A DNA stretch of 51,710 bases from Dethiobacter sp. (GTDB taxonomy: Bacteria > Bacillota > Dethiobacteria > Dethiobacterales > Dethiobacteraceae). Positions 17,903 to 27,854 of this stretch are shown here, in pieces (positions within the stretch are counted from its first letter, which is position 1; each line of letters starts with the position of its first letter). Location of the stretch: contig DYEY01000017.1 in assembly GCA_020725465.1 (NCBI GenBank), forward strand, positions 1 through 51,710, given 5' to 3'. The notes under the pieces were generated by a model. It did not search any database. It was not told the origin of the DNA and saw nothing but the letters and a program-made list of their open reading frames with translations. The translations under genes and the position numbers were made by a program.

Positions 17903-18697
17903 CTATTTCCTTTTGGCCAACTGGTCCAGGAGATACGGGTTTTTCACTTTAATATAGGTCCCCTTCATGCCAAGGGAACGGGACTCAATAACTCCGGCGC
18001 TTTCAAACTTGCGCAGTGCATTGACAATAACCGACCTCGTGATGCCGAGCTGGTCTGCTATTTTACTGGCCACCAGCAGTCCCTCGTCACCATTGAGCTC
18101 CTCGAAGATATGTTCCACCGCTTCCATTTCCGAGTAGGAAAGGGTGCCGATGGCCAACTGGACAATGGCTTTGTTGCGCGCTTCTTCCTCAATTTTCTCC
18201 GCCTTGGAGCGCAGGATCTCCATGCCCACCACCGTGGCACCGTATTCCGCCAGGATCAGATCCCCGGGGTCGAATTCCTCGGCAAACCTGGCCAAAAGCA
18301 GGGTGCCCAGCCTCTTGCCCCCGCCCACAATGGGCACAATGGTGGTAATCTTGTTGGTAAACAGGCAGTCAACCTCATTTAAGAATACACAGTCGTTGCA
18401 TTTTTGATGCAGGTTGACCCGGGATTCATCCACGCTGAGCAACTTTTCGTTATAATCTTCAGGGAAGTGACTGTTCTTCAGCACCTGGTTGACCATAAGC
18501 TCACATTCAAACTCGTCAACCAGCGAAAAGCCCAGGATTTTACCTGTACGGTCAGAGATGTAAATATTGGCATGAATAACGTTTTTCAGGACGTCGGCCA
18601 CATCTTTGAAATCAACGTGTTGTCCCGCCGTTTTCTGCAATATCCTGTTGATTCGCCTTGTTTTCTCAAGCAACGGTGTTACCTGCAATGTACTCAT
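17903..18697 (-). CDS. codY: GTP- and branched-chain amino acid-sensing global repressor CodY
   Basis: CodY represses stationary-phase and nutrient-acquisition genes when GTP and isoleucine/valine are plentiful. The 264-residue protein has the N-terminal GAF domain and a C-terminal winged helix-turn-helix with [19 protein letters not shown] (about 211-229) and [11 protein letters not shown]. It is the last gene of the classical xerC-hslV-hslU-codY cluster. The ATG at 18697 has AGAGAGG upstream. Confidence 0.96.
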   Translation of the reverse strand: MSTLQVTPLLEKTRRINRILQKTAGQHVDFKDVADVLKNVIHANIYISDRTGKILGFSLVDEFECELMVNQVLKNSHFPEDYNEKLLSVDESRVNLHQKCNDCVFLNEVDCLFTNKITTIVPIVGGGKRLGTLLLARFAEEFDPGDLILAEYGATVVGMEILRSKAEKIEEEARNKAIVQLAIGTLSYSEMEAVEHIFEELNGDEGLLVASKIADQLGITRSVIVNALRKFESAGVIESRSLGMKGTYIKVKNPYLLDQLAKRK

Positions 18698-18734
18698 CCT
18701 CTCTTTTAATAACGGTGTTTGCTATATTTGCCGG

Positions 18735-20138
18735 TTATAAAATATACCGGCTCAAATCCTTATTTTTTACAATATTTTTAATTTTATCCTCTACAAACTC
18801 CGAAGTTACTGTGATTTTTGTCTCACCGATGTCAGGAGCATGAAAAGAAAGATCTTCCAGCACTTTTTCCAATATGGTGTGAAGACGTCTGGCGCCGATG
18901 TTCTCCATTTCTTCATTAAGGCGGCAGGCAATGTCAGCTATGGTTTCTATGGCTCCTGAGCTGAATTCCACCTCTATGCCTTCAGTCCCGAGCAGGGCGA
19001 TATATTGCTTGATCAAGGCGTTGGCCGGTTCGGTGAGGATTCTCTTAAAGTCTTCTCCGGTCAGGCTTTTCAGTTCCACCCTGATGGGGAACCTGCCCTG
19101 CAGCTCCGGGATAAGGTCCGACGGCTTGGCCACGTGAAAAGCGCCGGCAGCGATAAACAGCATGAAGTCCGTCTTTACCGGGCCGTATTTGGTCATTACC
19201 GTGGAGCCCTCGACGATGGGCAAGATATCCCGCTGCACGCCTTCCCGAGAAACGTCGGGGCCGCCGTGGTAATCCTTGCCCGCAATTTTGTCAATCTCGT
19301 CCAGGAAAATGATGCCGGATTCCTCGGCACGGGTTACAGCTTCCGCTATAACCTCGTCCATGTCTATCAGTTTCTGCGCCTCTTCCTGCTGCAGTATTTT
19401 TCTGGCCTGGCTTACTGTAAGTTTTCTCTTTTTTTTCTTCTTTGGGAAAATATGGCCCAGTACATCCTGGAAGTTAATTCCCATCTCTTCCATGCCCGAC
19501 CCTGAAAATACCTCAAGCATGGGCGCTCTTTCGTCCACTTCCAATTCAACCATGCGGCTTTCCAGCCGGCCCGCGGACAGCTTATGCCTGACCTTCGCCC
19601 GTTCTTCCAGGGCCCGGTTCTGCAAAGCGGTAAAATCTTCGTCTTCCGTTTCGGCCGGCTGTGACTGGCCGAACAGCACGCTGAAAGGATTGGCCGCGGT
19701 ACGTTCCCGTTTTGGTTCCGGGACCAACAGGTCCAGCAGCCTTTCTTCAGCCAGTTCCCGCGCCCTTTCCTCCACCACCGCCATCTTTTCACCCTGTACG
19801 ATGCGGATGGAGGTTTCCACCAGGTCCCGTACCATAGTTTCCACATCACGGCCCACGTAACCCACTTCGGTGAATTTGGTGGCCTCAACCTTTACAAACG
19901 GCGCGTTAACCAGCCTGGCCAGCCGCCTGGCTATTTCGGTTTTACCCACTCCGGTGGGTCCGATCATAATAATATTTTTGGGATAAACTTCATCCCGGAG
20001 ATCTTCGGGCAGGCGCTTGCGCCGGTAGCGGTTACGTAAAGCAACGGCGACACATTTTTTGGCATCGTGCTGCCCGATAATATATTTGTCCAGCTCGGCT
20101 ACAACCTGTTTCGGCGTCAGTTCTCCTCTGCCGTCCAT
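18735..20138 (-). CDS. hslU: ATP-dependent protease ATPase subunit HslU (ClpY)
   Basis: HslU is the AAA+ hexamer that unfolds substrates for the HslV peptidase. Walker [14 protein letters not shown], Walker [13 protein letters not shown] and the C-terminal sensor region are present. Of two adjacent ATGs (20141, 20138) the second has better spacing to GGAGG, giving 467 residues; the open frame reaching 20231 lies inside hslV and was rejected. The protein ends in DLSRYIL, where the family C-terminus docks into HslV. Confidence 0.95.
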   Translation of the reverse strand: MDGRGELTPKQVVAELDKYIIGQHDAKKCVAVALRNRYRRKRLPEDLRDEVYPKNIIMIGPTGVGKTEIARRLARLVNAPFVKVEATKFTEVGYVGRDVETMVRDLVETSIRIVQGEKMAVVEERARELAEERLLDLLVPEPKRERTAANPFSVLFGQSQPAETEDEDFTALQNRALEERAKVRHKLSAGRLESRMVELEVDERAPMLEVFSGSGMEEMGINFQDVLGHIFPKKKKKRKLTVSQARKILQQEEAQKLIDMDEVIAEAVTRAEESGIIFLDEIDKIAGKDYHGGPDVSREGVQRDILPIVEGSTVMTKYGPVKTDFMLFIAAGAFHVAKPSDLIPELQGRFPIRVELKSLTGEDFKRILTEPANALIKQYIALLGTEGIEVEFSSGAIETIADIACRLNEEMENIGARRLHTILEKVLEDLSFHAPDIGETKITVTSEFVEDKIKNIVKNKDLSRYIL

Positions 20139-20154
20139 CATTTCCTCCAGCCTT

Positions 20155-20685
20155 TCAGAGCTGTTCCAGTACAATGTTGTCGTTGGTAAAGACACAGATC
20201 TCTCCAGCCACCAAAAGGGCGTTACGGGCAATTTCCGCTGCGCTCTGAGACGTGTGCCGGCTTAAAGCCCGTGCTGCAGCCAGAGCGAAGGGTCCCCCGG
20301 AGCCGACAGCGGCTATGCCGTCATCGGGCTCAATTACTTCACCGCTGCCGGAAATAATCAGCAGGCTCTCCGTGTTGCCCACCACCAGCAAGGCCTCCAG
20401 GCGCTGCAGGTATTTATCGGTGCGCCAGGCGCCGGCCAGTTCCACCGCCGCCCGTCGCAGGTTACCCTGATATTTCTCCAGCTGCTCTTCATACCTGGCA
20501 AAAAGAGTAAGCGCATCGGCCACAGAGCCGGCAAAACCAGCCAGAATTCGCCCCTCGTATATCCTTCTTACTTTTACCGCGCGGCGCTTCATGACCGTGT
20601 TGCCGCCGAATGTAACCTGCCCGTCTCCGGCCAAGGCGCAACAGCCATTTTTAAGTACAGCCACTATTGTTGTGCCGTGGAACAA
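20155..20685 (-). CDS. hslV: ATP-dependent protease peptidase subunit HslV (ClpQ)
   Basis: HslV is the proteasome-like threonine peptidase partner of HslU. The N-terminus [14 protein letters not shown] contains the usual TT pair, the first of which (residue 5) becomes the catalytic N-terminal residue after processing; Bacillus ClpQ instead uses serine. GDGQVTFG and [16 protein letters not shown] are also typical. The 176-residue protein starts at TTG 20685, preceded by GGGAGAGAG. It lies between xerC and hslU. Confidence 0.95.
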   Translation of the reverse strand: MFHGTTIVAVLKNGCCALAGDGQVTFGGNTVMKRRAVKVRRIYEGRILAGFAGSVADALTLFARYEEQLEKYQGNLRRAAVELAGAWRTDKYLQRLEALLVVGNTESLLIISGSGEVIEPDDGIAAVGSGGPFALAAARALSRHTSQSAAEIARNALLVAGEICVFTNDNIVLEQL

Positions 20686-20697
20686 TACACTCTCTCC

Positions 20698-21597
20698 CTA
20701 AGCCCTGGGATGGGCCCTGGTGTATACTTCTTTTAGCCGGTCGCCGGTGACATGGGTATAAATCTGGGTTGTGGACAAGTTAACATGGCCCAGCAATTCC
20801 TGCACGGTCCGCAGATCGGCCCCGGCATTTAACAGATGAGTGGCGAAACTGTGGCGTATAGTGTGGGGGGTAGCCTTCCCGGTTACGCCCGCCTGTTTTA
20901 CATACTTGTCCACCAGGCGCCGCACACCGCGGTCGCTGAGCCGGCAGCCGTGCCTGTTCAACCACAACGCTTTTTCTTCCCCGCCCCTGTTATTTTTGCC
21001 AAGCAGGCCCGGTCTTCCCCGTTCCAGGTAGGAAAGCAGCGAACGTCGGGCAAAGCGTCCCAGCGGGACCAGCCTTTCCTTAGCGCCTTTACCCATGACC
21101 ATGGCGTGACCCTGTTGCAGGTCCACATCGTCCACATTAAGGCTGACCAGCTCGCTCACCCTCACGCCGGAGGCGTACAACACCTCCAGAATAGCAGTGT
21201 CCCGCAGGCCCACCGGTGTTTCGCCGGCCGGAGCTGAAAGCAACCTAAGCATGTCCTCCAGGTAAAGAAACCTGGGCAGTTTTTTGCCCAGCTTCGGAGT
21301 AGCTACCGCCGCCCAGCCGGTATTCGCCAGCAGGCCCTCACGGCAGAGAAAACGGAGAAAGGTACGGATGGCGGAAAGTTTGCGCGCCACCGTACGCCTT
21401 TCGTATTGCTTCGAGTGCAGCAGCGACAGGTAATGGCGCAGCGCCAGGCAGTCCGCCCGGCCCGGGAAATCGATCCCTTCCCTCTCCAGAAAAGACAAAA
21501 AATGATTAATATCTTCGGCATAGCAACGAACAGTCCGGGGTGACGCGCTTCTTTCCACGGTGAGGTAAGTGACGAAAAGGTCCGCCAAATCAGGCAT
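20698..21597 (-). CDS. xerC: Tyrosine recombinase XerC (CodV)
   Basis: XerC resolves chromosome dimers at dif together with XerD. The catalytic residues are visible: R in ASGVRVSELV, K in GKGAKERLVPLG, HTIRHSFATHLLNAGAD (H-x-x-R), GHVNLSTTQIYTHV (H and tyrosine nucleophile). The ATG at 21597 begins the SAM-like core-binding domain; the frame is open to 21648. It gives 299 residues, normal for the family. In Firmicutes this position is always XerC/CodV rather than a mobile-element integrase. Confidence 0.94.
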   Translation of the reverse strand: MPDLADLFVTYLTVERSASPRTVRCYAEDINHFLSFLEREGIDFPGRADCLALRHYLSLLHSKQYERRTVARKLSAIRTFLRFLCREGLLANTGWAAVATPKLGKKLPRFLYLEDMLRLLSAPAGETPVGLRDTAILEVLYASGVRVSELVSLNVDDVDLQQGHAMVMGKGAKERLVPLGRFARRSLLSYLERGRPGLLGKNNRGGEEKALWLNRHGCRLSDRGVRRLVDKYVKQAGVTGKATPHTIRHSFATHLLNAGADLRTVQELLGHVNLSTTQIYTHVTGDRLKEVYTRAHPRA

Positions 21598-21649
21598 TTC
21601 AACGCCTGCCTTCTTAGAAATCTTAACACAGGAATATTTTCTTTGCAAG

Positions 21650-22963
21650 TTAATTCTGCCAATTGCCGCGCCATGTTTCGAGCTCTTTCAACGCTCTTTC
21701 GGCATAAGCCCGCTTCCGCACCTTTTTGGGCACGCCGGCAAGAGTTGGCAGCAGGCCCAGGTTCACATTCATGGGCTGAAAATTATCCGGGTCGGCCCCG
21801 GTGATGTAGCGGCAGAGAGCGCCGTGTGCAGTCTCCGCGGGAGGCACCAGCGGTTCCCTGCCCAAAGCCATCCTCGCTGCGTTTAGCCCCGCCAGCAGCC
21901 CCATGGCGGCTGACTCCACATAGCCTTCCACACCGGTAATCTGGCCGGCAAAAAACAGGCGCGGCCTGTTTTTATACTGCAGGGTGGGCAGCAGCAGGCG
22001 TGGTGAGCAGATGTAGGTGTTGCGGTGCATAACCCCGTACCTGACAAATTCCGCCCTCTCCAGTCCGGGGATCAGCCGGAAAACCCGCTGTTGTTCAGAC
22101 CAGCGCAGCCGGGTCTGGAAACCCACCAGGTTGTAGAGAGTAGCCGCCGCATTGTCCTGCCTCAGCTGAACCACCGCGTGAGGCCGCTTTCCAGTGCGGG
22201 GGTCTTTGAGTCCAACAGGCTTCAGCGGGCCAAACAGCAGCGTTTCCGCCCCCCGTGCCGCCATAACCTCAATAGGCATGCAGCCTTCAAAGTACTTTTC
22301 CTCCTCCAGGCCGCAGTGACCCGGGCTGACTCCGGCGTTAATCAGTTCGTTATAAAAGTTCAGGTATTCTTCTTCAGAGAGCGGGCAGTTAAGGTAGTCA
22401 GCCGTGCCTTTTCCGTAGCGGGAGGCGCGAAACACCTTGGTCATATCAATAGATCCGGCGCTGACAATGGGAGCGGCCGCATCATAAAAATAAAGGTGTT
22501 GCCGGCCGGTCAGGCCGGCTATTTTCTCCGCCAGGGCCGGAGAGGTAAGAGGTCCGGTGGCAATGATAACCGGGTTGTCGGAACTGTCCGGCAGTTCAGT
22601 CACTTCGGCTTCCACCCTGGTTACATTCTCCAGGCCGGCTATTGCTTCGGTAACGCCCCGCGCAAATCTCTCCCGGTCCACCGCCAGTGCCCCGCCCGCA
22701 GGCACCGAGTTGGCGTCAGCCTCCCTCATAATCAGCGAGCCCAGGCGCCTCATTTCTTCTTTCAGCAGGCCGACCGCGTTCTCAAGGCTGGCCGCCCGCA
22801 GCGAATTGCTGCAGACCAGCTCTGCCAGGTCGCCGCTGTGGTGGGCCGGCGTTTTTTTGGCCGGCCTCATCTCGAACAGTCTGACCCGTACGCCGGCTTT
22901 GGCTGCCTGCCAGGCCGCCTCCGCACCGGCCAGTCCTCCTCCCACCACAATCACTTCAGCCAC
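21650..22963 (-). CDS. trmFO: Methylenetetrahydrofolate-tRNA-(uracil-5-)-methyltransferase TrmFO
   Basis: TrmFO uses methylene-THF and FADH2 to form m5U54 in tRNA. The 437-residue flavoprotein begins with the FAD-binding motif [18 protein letters not shown], then VRLFEMRP and later [20 protein letters not shown]. It starts at GTG 22963, overlapping the topA end by 8 bp, and sits between topA and xerC as in Bacillus. Confidence 0.96.
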   Translation of the reverse strand: MAEVIVVGGGLAGAEAAWQAAKAGVRVRLFEMRPAKKTPAHHSGDLAELVCSNSLRAASLENAVGLLKEEMRRLGSLIMREADANSVPAGGALAVDRERFARGVTEAIAGLENVTRVEAEVTELPDSSDNPVIIATGPLTSPALAEKIAGLTGRQHLYFYDAAAPIVSAGSIDMTKVFRASRYGKGTADYLNCPLSEEEYLNFYNELINAGVSPGHCGLEEEKYFEGCMPIEVMAARGAETLLFGPLKPVGLKDPRTGKRPHAVVQLRQDNAAATLYNLVGFQTRLRWSEQQRVFRLIPGLERAEFVRYGVMHRNTYICSPRLLLPTLQYKNRPRLFFAGQITGVEGYVESAAMGLLAGLNAARMALGREPLVPPAETAHGALCRYITGADPDNFQPMNVNLGLLPTLAGVPKKVRKRAYAERALKELETWRGNWQN

Positions 22964-25115
22964 TTTTCATCCTCCCGTCGCTTTTGGGCGCAACCCGTTT
23001 TTCCGCCCTGGCAGCGGTTTTTTTACGCCTGGCCGTTGTTTCCCTGCCGGATTCCCCCTCGTTGTAAGCAACGCAGTTCCTGTTGGCACAGCACAGTGTT
23101 TTCCCTTTCTTTACCAGGGGATAACCGCAGTCACGGCATTTTTCTTTCTGCGGCTCATCCCAGGAGGTAAACCCGCATTCAGGGTAACCGGAGCAGCCAT
23201 AGAATTTACGCTGCCGCTTTGTTTTTCTTTCCACCAGCACTTTGCCGCATTCCGGGCAGGCCACATCCAGTTCTTTTAAAATGGGCCTGGTAAACCGGCA
23301 TTCCGGAAAGCCGGGACAGGCCAGGAACCGCCCGTAACGCCCCATCTTGTAAACAAGCTGGCGCCCGCAGCGTGGGCAGGGCTCATCGCTTTCTTCCGGC
23401 ACTATCACCACTTTTTCCATATGTTCTTCCGCTGTTTTCAGGCTCCGGGCAAAACCACTGTAAAAGCGCCTGATTACTTCCACCCAGTCCTGTTTGCCTT
23501 CGGCAATCCCATCCAACTCTTCTTCCATCTGAGCGGTGAAATCCACATCCAGAATGTCCGGAAAAAACTCAAGCAGCTGTTCCAGTACAAGGCGTCCCAG
23601 TTCGGTGGGAAAGAACAGTTTTTTTTCCCTGATTACATAGCCCCTGGCCAGCAGGGTTTCCACAATAGGCGCATAGGTGCTGGGACGACCGATCCCCTTT
23701 TCCTCCAGGGTCTTAACCAGCGACGCCTCACTGAACCGGGGCGGCGGTTGGGTAAAATGCTGCTCTTTCTTCAAGTCAGCCAATGTCAGCAGCTGCCCGG
23801 CAGCCAGCTCCGGCAGCAGGCCCCCTTCCTCTTTCTCTTCTTCGTCCCTGCCTTCAATATATAATTTCATGAACCCCTCAAATTTAATCCGGGAACCGGT
23901 GGCGCGAAACAGGTAACGGCCCGCTTCAATATCGGCTGACACGGTGTCATAAACTGCCGCGCTCATCTGGCTGGCCAGGAAACGGTTAAAAATCAGGTTG
24001 TACAGGCGGTACTGGTCACGGGACAATACATTCTTAAGCCTTTCAGGGGAGCGTGCCACTGAAGTCGGCCTGATCGCCTCGTGTGCTTCCTGCGCGCCTT
24101 TCCTGGCGGCGAAAACGTGCGGTTTTTCCGGCACAAAAGTTGCTCCGAAGGTTTTTTCTATATACGAGCGCGCCTCGTCCTGCGCCGCCCGGGCGATGCG
24201 CGTCGAATCGGTGCGCATGTAAGTTATCAGGCCCACCACGCCCTCGCCTTTCCCCAGCGGTAACCCTTCGTAAAGCTGCTGCGCCACCTGCATGGTCCGC
24301 CGGGCGGCAAAACCAAGCTTGCGCGAAGCTTCCTGCTGCAGGCTGCTGGTGGTGAACGGTGGCGCCGGATTACGCCGTCTCTCTTTAATTTTAACATCTT
24401 TTACCACAAAATCGTGGCGCCGGGCTTCCGCGGCTACCGCTTCCGCCTCGGCCGCGTTGGCGGGGACATGTTTCCTGCCGTCCATCCCGTAATATCTGGC
24501 TTCAAAACGGGCCTCGCCGGTGTCGAGCAGGGCGGTGATACTCCAGTACTCTTCCGGTATGAAGCTGGCAATCTCGTTTTCCCTCTCCACTATAAGGCGC
24601 AGGGCCACGGACTGGACACGACCTGCTGACAGCCCTTTTTTTATCTTCTTCCAGAGCAGCGGTGAAATCTTGTACCCCACGATGCGGTCCAGCACCCGCC
24701 TGGCCTGTTGAGCGTCAACCCGGTGCCGATCAATGGGGCGTGGGTTTTTAAACGCCGCTTTGATGGCGTTATCGGTTATTTCGTTAAACTCCACCCGGCA
24801 CGGCTCCTTCTCGTCGATACCCAGCACATGGGTCAGGTGCCAGCAGATGGCCTCCCCTTCCCGGTCCGGGTCAGCGGCCAGAAATATTTTTTTCGCGTCC
24901 CGCCCGGCGTCTTTCAGTTCCTTCAGTGTGCCCCCTTTGCCCCGGATCGTGATATACTTCGGCTTAAAGTCATTATCCACGTCAATGCCAAACTGGCTTT
25001 TGGGCAGGTCTAAAACGTGTCCCATCGACGCTTTTACCTTGTATTTTTTGCCCAGGTAATTTCTGATGGTTTTTGCTTTGGTGGGAGATTCCACGATCAC
25101 CAGGTAATCCGCCAT
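22956..25115 (-). CDS. topA: DNA topoisomerase I
   Basis: Type IA topoisomerase that relaxes negative supercoils. The 719-residue protein starts with the TOPRIM motif [20 protein letters not shown], contains [13 protein letters not shown] and the catalytic tyrosine in [11 protein letters not shown] (about residue 296). Three C-terminal zinc ribbons follow: CPRCGRQL...[15 protein letters not shown]...CSGYPEC and CRDCGYPL...CANRNC. A basic tail rich in K/R closes the protein. Confidence 0.97.
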   Translation of the reverse strand: MADYLVIVESPTKAKTIRNYLGKKYKVKASMGHVLDLPKSQFGIDVDNDFKPKYITIRGKGGTLKELKDAGRDAKKIFLAADPDREGEAICWHLTHVLGIDEKEPCRVEFNEITDNAIKAAFKNPRPIDRHRVDAQQARRVLDRIVGYKISPLLWKKIKKGLSAGRVQSVALRLIVERENEIASFIPEEYWSITALLDTGEARFEARYYGMDGRKHVPANAAEAEAVAAEARRHDFVVKDVKIKERRRNPAPPFTTSSLQQEASRKLGFAARRTMQVAQQLYEGLPLGKGEGVVGLITYMRTDSTRIARAAQDEARSYIEKTFGATFVPEKPHVFAARKGAQEAHEAIRPTSVARSPERLKNVLSRDQYRLYNLIFNRFLASQMSAAVYDTVSADIEAGRYLFRATGSRIKFEGFMKLYIEGRDEEEKEEGGLLPELAAGQLLTLADLKKEQHFTQPPPRFSEASLVKTLEEKGIGRPSTYAPIVETLLARGYVIREKKLFFPTELGRLVLEQLLEFFPDILDVDFTAQMEEELDGIAEGKQDWVEVIRRFYSGFARSLKTAEEHMEKVVIVPEESDEPCPRCGRQLVYKMGRYGRFLACPGFPECRFTRPILKELDVACPECGKVLVERKTKRQRKFYGCSGYPECGFTSWDEPQKEKCRDCGYPLVKKGKTLCCANRNCVAYNEGESGRETTARRKKTAARAEKRVAPKSDGRMKSG

Positions 25116-25170
25116 AAAAACCTCCGGTATTGTATCATTCTGTACTACATATTGCGCATTCTCCGGGCAG

Positions 25171-26238
25171 CTATACGCGCAGGTAATAGTTTCCCGGCAG
25201 TTTTCTCACCAGCGAAGCCAGCTCCAGCCCGGACAGAGCGGCAAAAACAGCCGCTGCGGCAAGCCCGGTCCTGCTTACCAGCTCATCAAAATGCATGGTC
25301 TCAAATTCCATCGCCGACAGTATCTGTTCCTGCAGTGCCGTCACCGGCACCGCCGGCGGCGGCTCCGGAGCAGCCATGCCCAGGGCCGAAAGAATGTCAG
25401 CGGCACTTTCAGCCAGCCCGGCGCCATCTTTGAGCAGGCGGTGGGTGCCCCGGCTGTAGGGACTGGTGACACTGCCCGGAACAGCGAAAACATCCCTGCC
25501 CTGCTCCAGGGCACAGTCAGCGGTAATAAGCGCCCCGCTTCTTTCTCCGGCCTCCACCACCACCGTGGCCAGGGACAGGCCGCTGATAATACGGTTTCTG
25601 AGCGGAAAGTGGGCAGGTTTAGGCGGTACGCCGGGAGGAAACTCGCTAAGTACCACTCCTTTCTCCACAATCCTTTCACGCAACCTCCGGTTTTCCGGCG
25701 GATAACAGATATCCAGCCCGCATCCCAGCACCGCCGCGGTTGTTCCTTCCCCGTGCAAAACGCCCTGGTGCGCGCTTGTGTCTATCCCTCTGGCCATGCC
25801 GCTGACCACGGTAACGCCGGCCCGCCCCAGGCTTTCCCCCAGACGGAAGGCAGCGGCCCTGCCGTAGGCGGTGGCCCGGCGCGAACCCACCACGGCCACA
25901 CAAGGCGCGCAAAGCACTTCCGCATGGCCGCGGTAATAAAGCACAGCGGGAGGGTCATATATTGCCTTAAGCAGCGGCGGATATCCTTCAGCATAAAGAG
26001 TAAGCACGCCAAATCCGGATTTCCTTAATGACTCAAAGGCACTGGCCGGGTCAATGGACGTTCTTTCTTCAACCAACGCCGCTACCGCCTGAGCGTGAAT
26101 ACCGGCGGCGTACAGTTCCTCCGGCGGGGCGTTAAAAGCCGCCCTGGCACTGCCAAAAAAATCGACCAGGCGACGGATCCGCCTTGCCCCCAGCTTTGAA
26201 ACCAGTGAGAGCGCGACCCAGTACAGGGACTCATCCAT
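25171..26238 (-). CDS. dprA: DNA-processing protein DprA
   Basis: DprA loads RecA on incoming single-stranded DNA during natural transformation. The Rossmann core is clear: VAVVGSRRATAYGR, VSGMARGIDTSAHQGVL, GCGLDICYPPENRRL and RNRIISGLSLATVVVEAG. The C-terminus is a winged-helix domain (about 295-350). The ATG at 26238 follows GGGGTGATAGC and gives 355 residues. It is the first gene of the operon reaching codY, with its own promoter overlapping an SOS-like box. Confidence 0.95.
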   Translation of the reverse strand: MDESLYWVALSLVSKLGARRIRRLVDFFGSARAAFNAPPEELYAAGIHAQAVAALVEERTSIDPASAFESLRKSGFGVLTLYAEGYPPLLKAIYDPPAVLYYRGHAEVLCAPCVAVVGSRRATAYGRAAAFRLGESLGRAGVTVVSGMARGIDTSAHQGVLHGEGTTAAVLGCGLDICYPPENRRLRERIVEKGVVLSEFPPGVPPKPAHFPLRNRIISGLSLATVVVEAGERSGALITADCALEQGRDVFAVPGSVTSPYSRGTHRLLKDGAGLAESAADILSALGMAAPEPPPAVPVTALQEQILSAMEFETMHFDELVSRTGLAAAAVFAALSGLELASLVRKLPGNYYLRV

Positions 26239-26320
26239 GCTATCACCCCGCACACTTCCAGTTAGTGTTCTCCGCGATCCTTCGTATTCCTGCCCTGGCA
26301 AAAAAACTGCCCCCATCCAC

Positions 26321-26349
26321 ATTATACCAGCAAACCGGGTCACGAACAA
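26321..26349 (-). promoter_or_regulatory. Sigma-A promoter of the dprA-codY operon
   Basis: TTGTTC (26344-26349) and a perfect TATAAT (26321-26326) are spaced by 17 bp on the minus strand. Transcription would begin near 26314, about 75 nt before dprA. The -35 box is covered by the SOS-like operator at 26343-26356. Confidence 0.7.
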
Positions 26350-26356
26350 GTGTTCC
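26343..26356. promoter_or_regulatory. Consensus Gram-positive LexA/SOS box over the dprA promoter
   Basis: The plus strand reads CGAACAAGTGTTCC, which matches the Bacillus LexA (DinR) consensus CGAACRNRYGTTYC at every position. It covers the -35 hexamer of the dprA promoter, the right place for repression. Function is inferred from the consensus and position. Confidence 0.6.
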
Positions 26357-26381
26357 TGTATATATTGTCACGGCCAAAGGC

Positions 26382-26413
26382 AAAGCGGCCGCTTTCGGGG
26401 AGCGGCCGCTCCT
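26382..26413 (-). terminator. Terminator-like hairpin after the aminomutase gene
   Basis: Two copies of the 10-bp palindrome AGCGGCCGCT (26384-26393 and 26401-26410) pair across a 7-nt loop. The T-run on the minus strand is weak (TTT, then GCCTTT). It lies just after the aminomutase stop and before the dprA promoter. Confidence 0.5.
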
Positions 26414-26415
26414 TT

Positions 26416-27654
26416 TCATTCTTCGCTGTTTTCGTATTCCAGCACTTTTTTTTCCCAGGTCCGGATGGTGATGCTGTCCCTGTTCATGGAAAGCAGGTAC
26501 TCGGGAAGCATGGGCGTCTTGCCGTAACCTTCAGGGGCATTGACAATATAAGTGGGTATGGCCAGGCCCGAAGTATACCCACGCAGCTGCTCCATTATGC
26601 CTATACCCACTTCCACCCGGGTCCGGAAGTGGGCCGTCCCTTTAACCTTTTTGGCATGGAAAATATAGTACGGCCTGATCATTACTTTGAGCAGCTGGTG
26701 GTTCAGCTTTTTCATAATATGAGCATTATCGTTGATCCCGGCCAGCAAAACGGCCTGATTGCCAAGGACTGCGCCGGCTCTGGTCAGCTTCCGGCACGCC
26801 TGTTCAACCGCCGGGGTGATTTCAAGGGGATGATTGAAATGGGTATTGATATAAAGAGGGGAGTGGCGCTCCAGTATGGTACACAGCTCATCTGTAACCC
26901 GCATGGGCATGGTAGCCAGGGTACGGGTACCAAGGCGTTTGATTTCCACGTGCGGAATATTATCAAGTTCCGTCAGCAACCAGTCGAGGTATTCGTTGTT
27001 CAGCATCAGCGCGTCGCCGCCGGTAAGCAGTACATCCCTGATTTCTTCATTTTTTCTTATATAGTCCAGAGCCGCGCCAAGCTGCTCCCGCGGGGTTACC
27101 CGGTCCACTTCGCCGATATTGCGGCGTCGCTGGCAGTGGCGGCAATACATGGCGCACTGGTTGGTCACGTTGATGATCAGGCGATCAGGATAGCGCCGCG
27201 TTACCGCCGGCGCGGGGGAAGTATACTCTTCGGCCATTGGGTCCTCATTACCGCAGGTGTCAAGCAGTTCCGCGGCAACAGGGATTGCCTGCCTGCGCAC
27301 CGGGCAATCCGGGTTATCCGGGTCCATCAACCCCAGGTAATACGGGGAAACCGACCAGCGGTACCTTTCCCCCACCCTCTTAACAACTTCCGACTCCGCA
27401 TCGGTCATGGGCAGCAGCTTCCGCAGTGTCTCCACCCGGTTTATGCGCCGCTTCACCTGCCAGCGCCAGTCTTGCCATTCCTCTTCCGTGGCGCCAAAAT
27501 ACTTTTTGATCCTGGCGTGACGTTCCAAAATCTGTTCCCAGGCGGCAAAGCCGTCAGCTATTTTTTGCCTCTCTGCCAGGTAAGGTTCAATTCTTTTTTT
27601 TAGTTCGGCGCTTCGGGCCTGGGCAATAAGGAGTTTGCTCTTTTTATCCTGCAA
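26416..27654 (-). CDS. eam: Radical SAM aminomutase, probably glutamate 2,3-aminomutase
   Basis: KamA-family PLP/radical-SAM enzyme. From the TTG at 27654 (ribosome site GGGAGG) it has 412 residues. The cluster motif CAMYCRHC lies at 167-174 and the PLP lysine in GYGKTP at about 379. Lysine 2,3-aminomutases bind the substrate side chain with two aspartates 37 residues apart (QCD and VDAP contexts). Here those positions are lysine 335 (FHAK) and asparagine 372 (VNAP), still 37 apart, the replacements reported for clostridial glutamate 2,3-aminomutase. The product would be beta-glutamate, an osmolyte. It is a single gene with its own promoter. Confidence 0.8.
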   Translation of the reverse strand: MQDKKSKLLIAQARSAELKKRIEPYLAERQKIADGFAAWEQILERHARIKKYFGATEEEWQDWRWQVKRRINRVETLRKLLPMTDAESEVVKRVGERYRWSVSPYYLGLMDPDNPDCPVRRQAIPVAAELLDTCGNEDPMAEEYTSPAPAVTRRYPDRLIINVTNQCAMYCRHCQRRRNIGEVDRVTPREQLGAALDYIRKNEEIRDVLLTGGDALMLNNEYLDWLLTELDNIPHVEIKRLGTRTLATMPMRVTDELCTILERHSPLYINTHFNHPLEITPAVEQACRKLTRAGAVLGNQAVLLAGINDNAHIMKKLNHQLLKVMIRPYYIFHAKKVKGTAHFRTRVEVGIGIMEQLRGYTSGLAIPTYIVNAPEGYGKTPMLPEYLLSMNRDSITIRTWEKKVLEYENSEE

Positions 27655-27726
27655 CTCTCTTCCTCCCTTCTTCCTGAAATATAACTTTCGCTCTCCGATT
27701 TTTACCGGATTTCTCACGTTTATAAA

Positions 27727-27755
27727 ATTATAACATAATATTTTGGTTAGTTCAA
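27727..27755 (-). promoter_or_regulatory. Strong sigma-A promoter of the aminomutase gene
   Basis: TTGAAC (27750-27755), 17 bp, then perfect TATAAT (27727-27732) on the minus strand, in an AT-rich stretch. The mRNA would start near 27720, about 65 nt before the TTG start. Confidence 0.75.
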
Positions 27756-27804
27756 AAAAAATACTCTTATTTCCAGGCCGTGGCAGCATTGTCTCCTCTG
27801 TCCA

Positions 27805-27833
27805 TTGACTAAAGAGCCAAACCGTTATAAATT
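27805..27833 (+). promoter_or_regulatory. Possible promoter of the deacetylase lipoprotein gene
   Basis: TTGACT (27805-27810) is followed by TATAAA after 15 bp or TAAATT after 17 bp, ending about 20 bp ahead of the ribosome site AGAGGTGA. It is divergent from the aminomutase promoter. Confidence 0.45.
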
Positions 27834-27854
27834 TTACGCAAGAGGTGAAACAGA

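Noticed and set aside
20698-21597. XerC-type recombinase as a mobile-element integrase
   Set aside because: It lies in the conserved trmFO-xerC-hslV-hslU-codY order with intact neighbours and no attachment repeats.
26350-27603. Open frame of 417 codons on the plus strand opposite the aminomutase gene
   Set aside because: Antisense to a gene with intact catalytic motifs, and the translation shows no family features.
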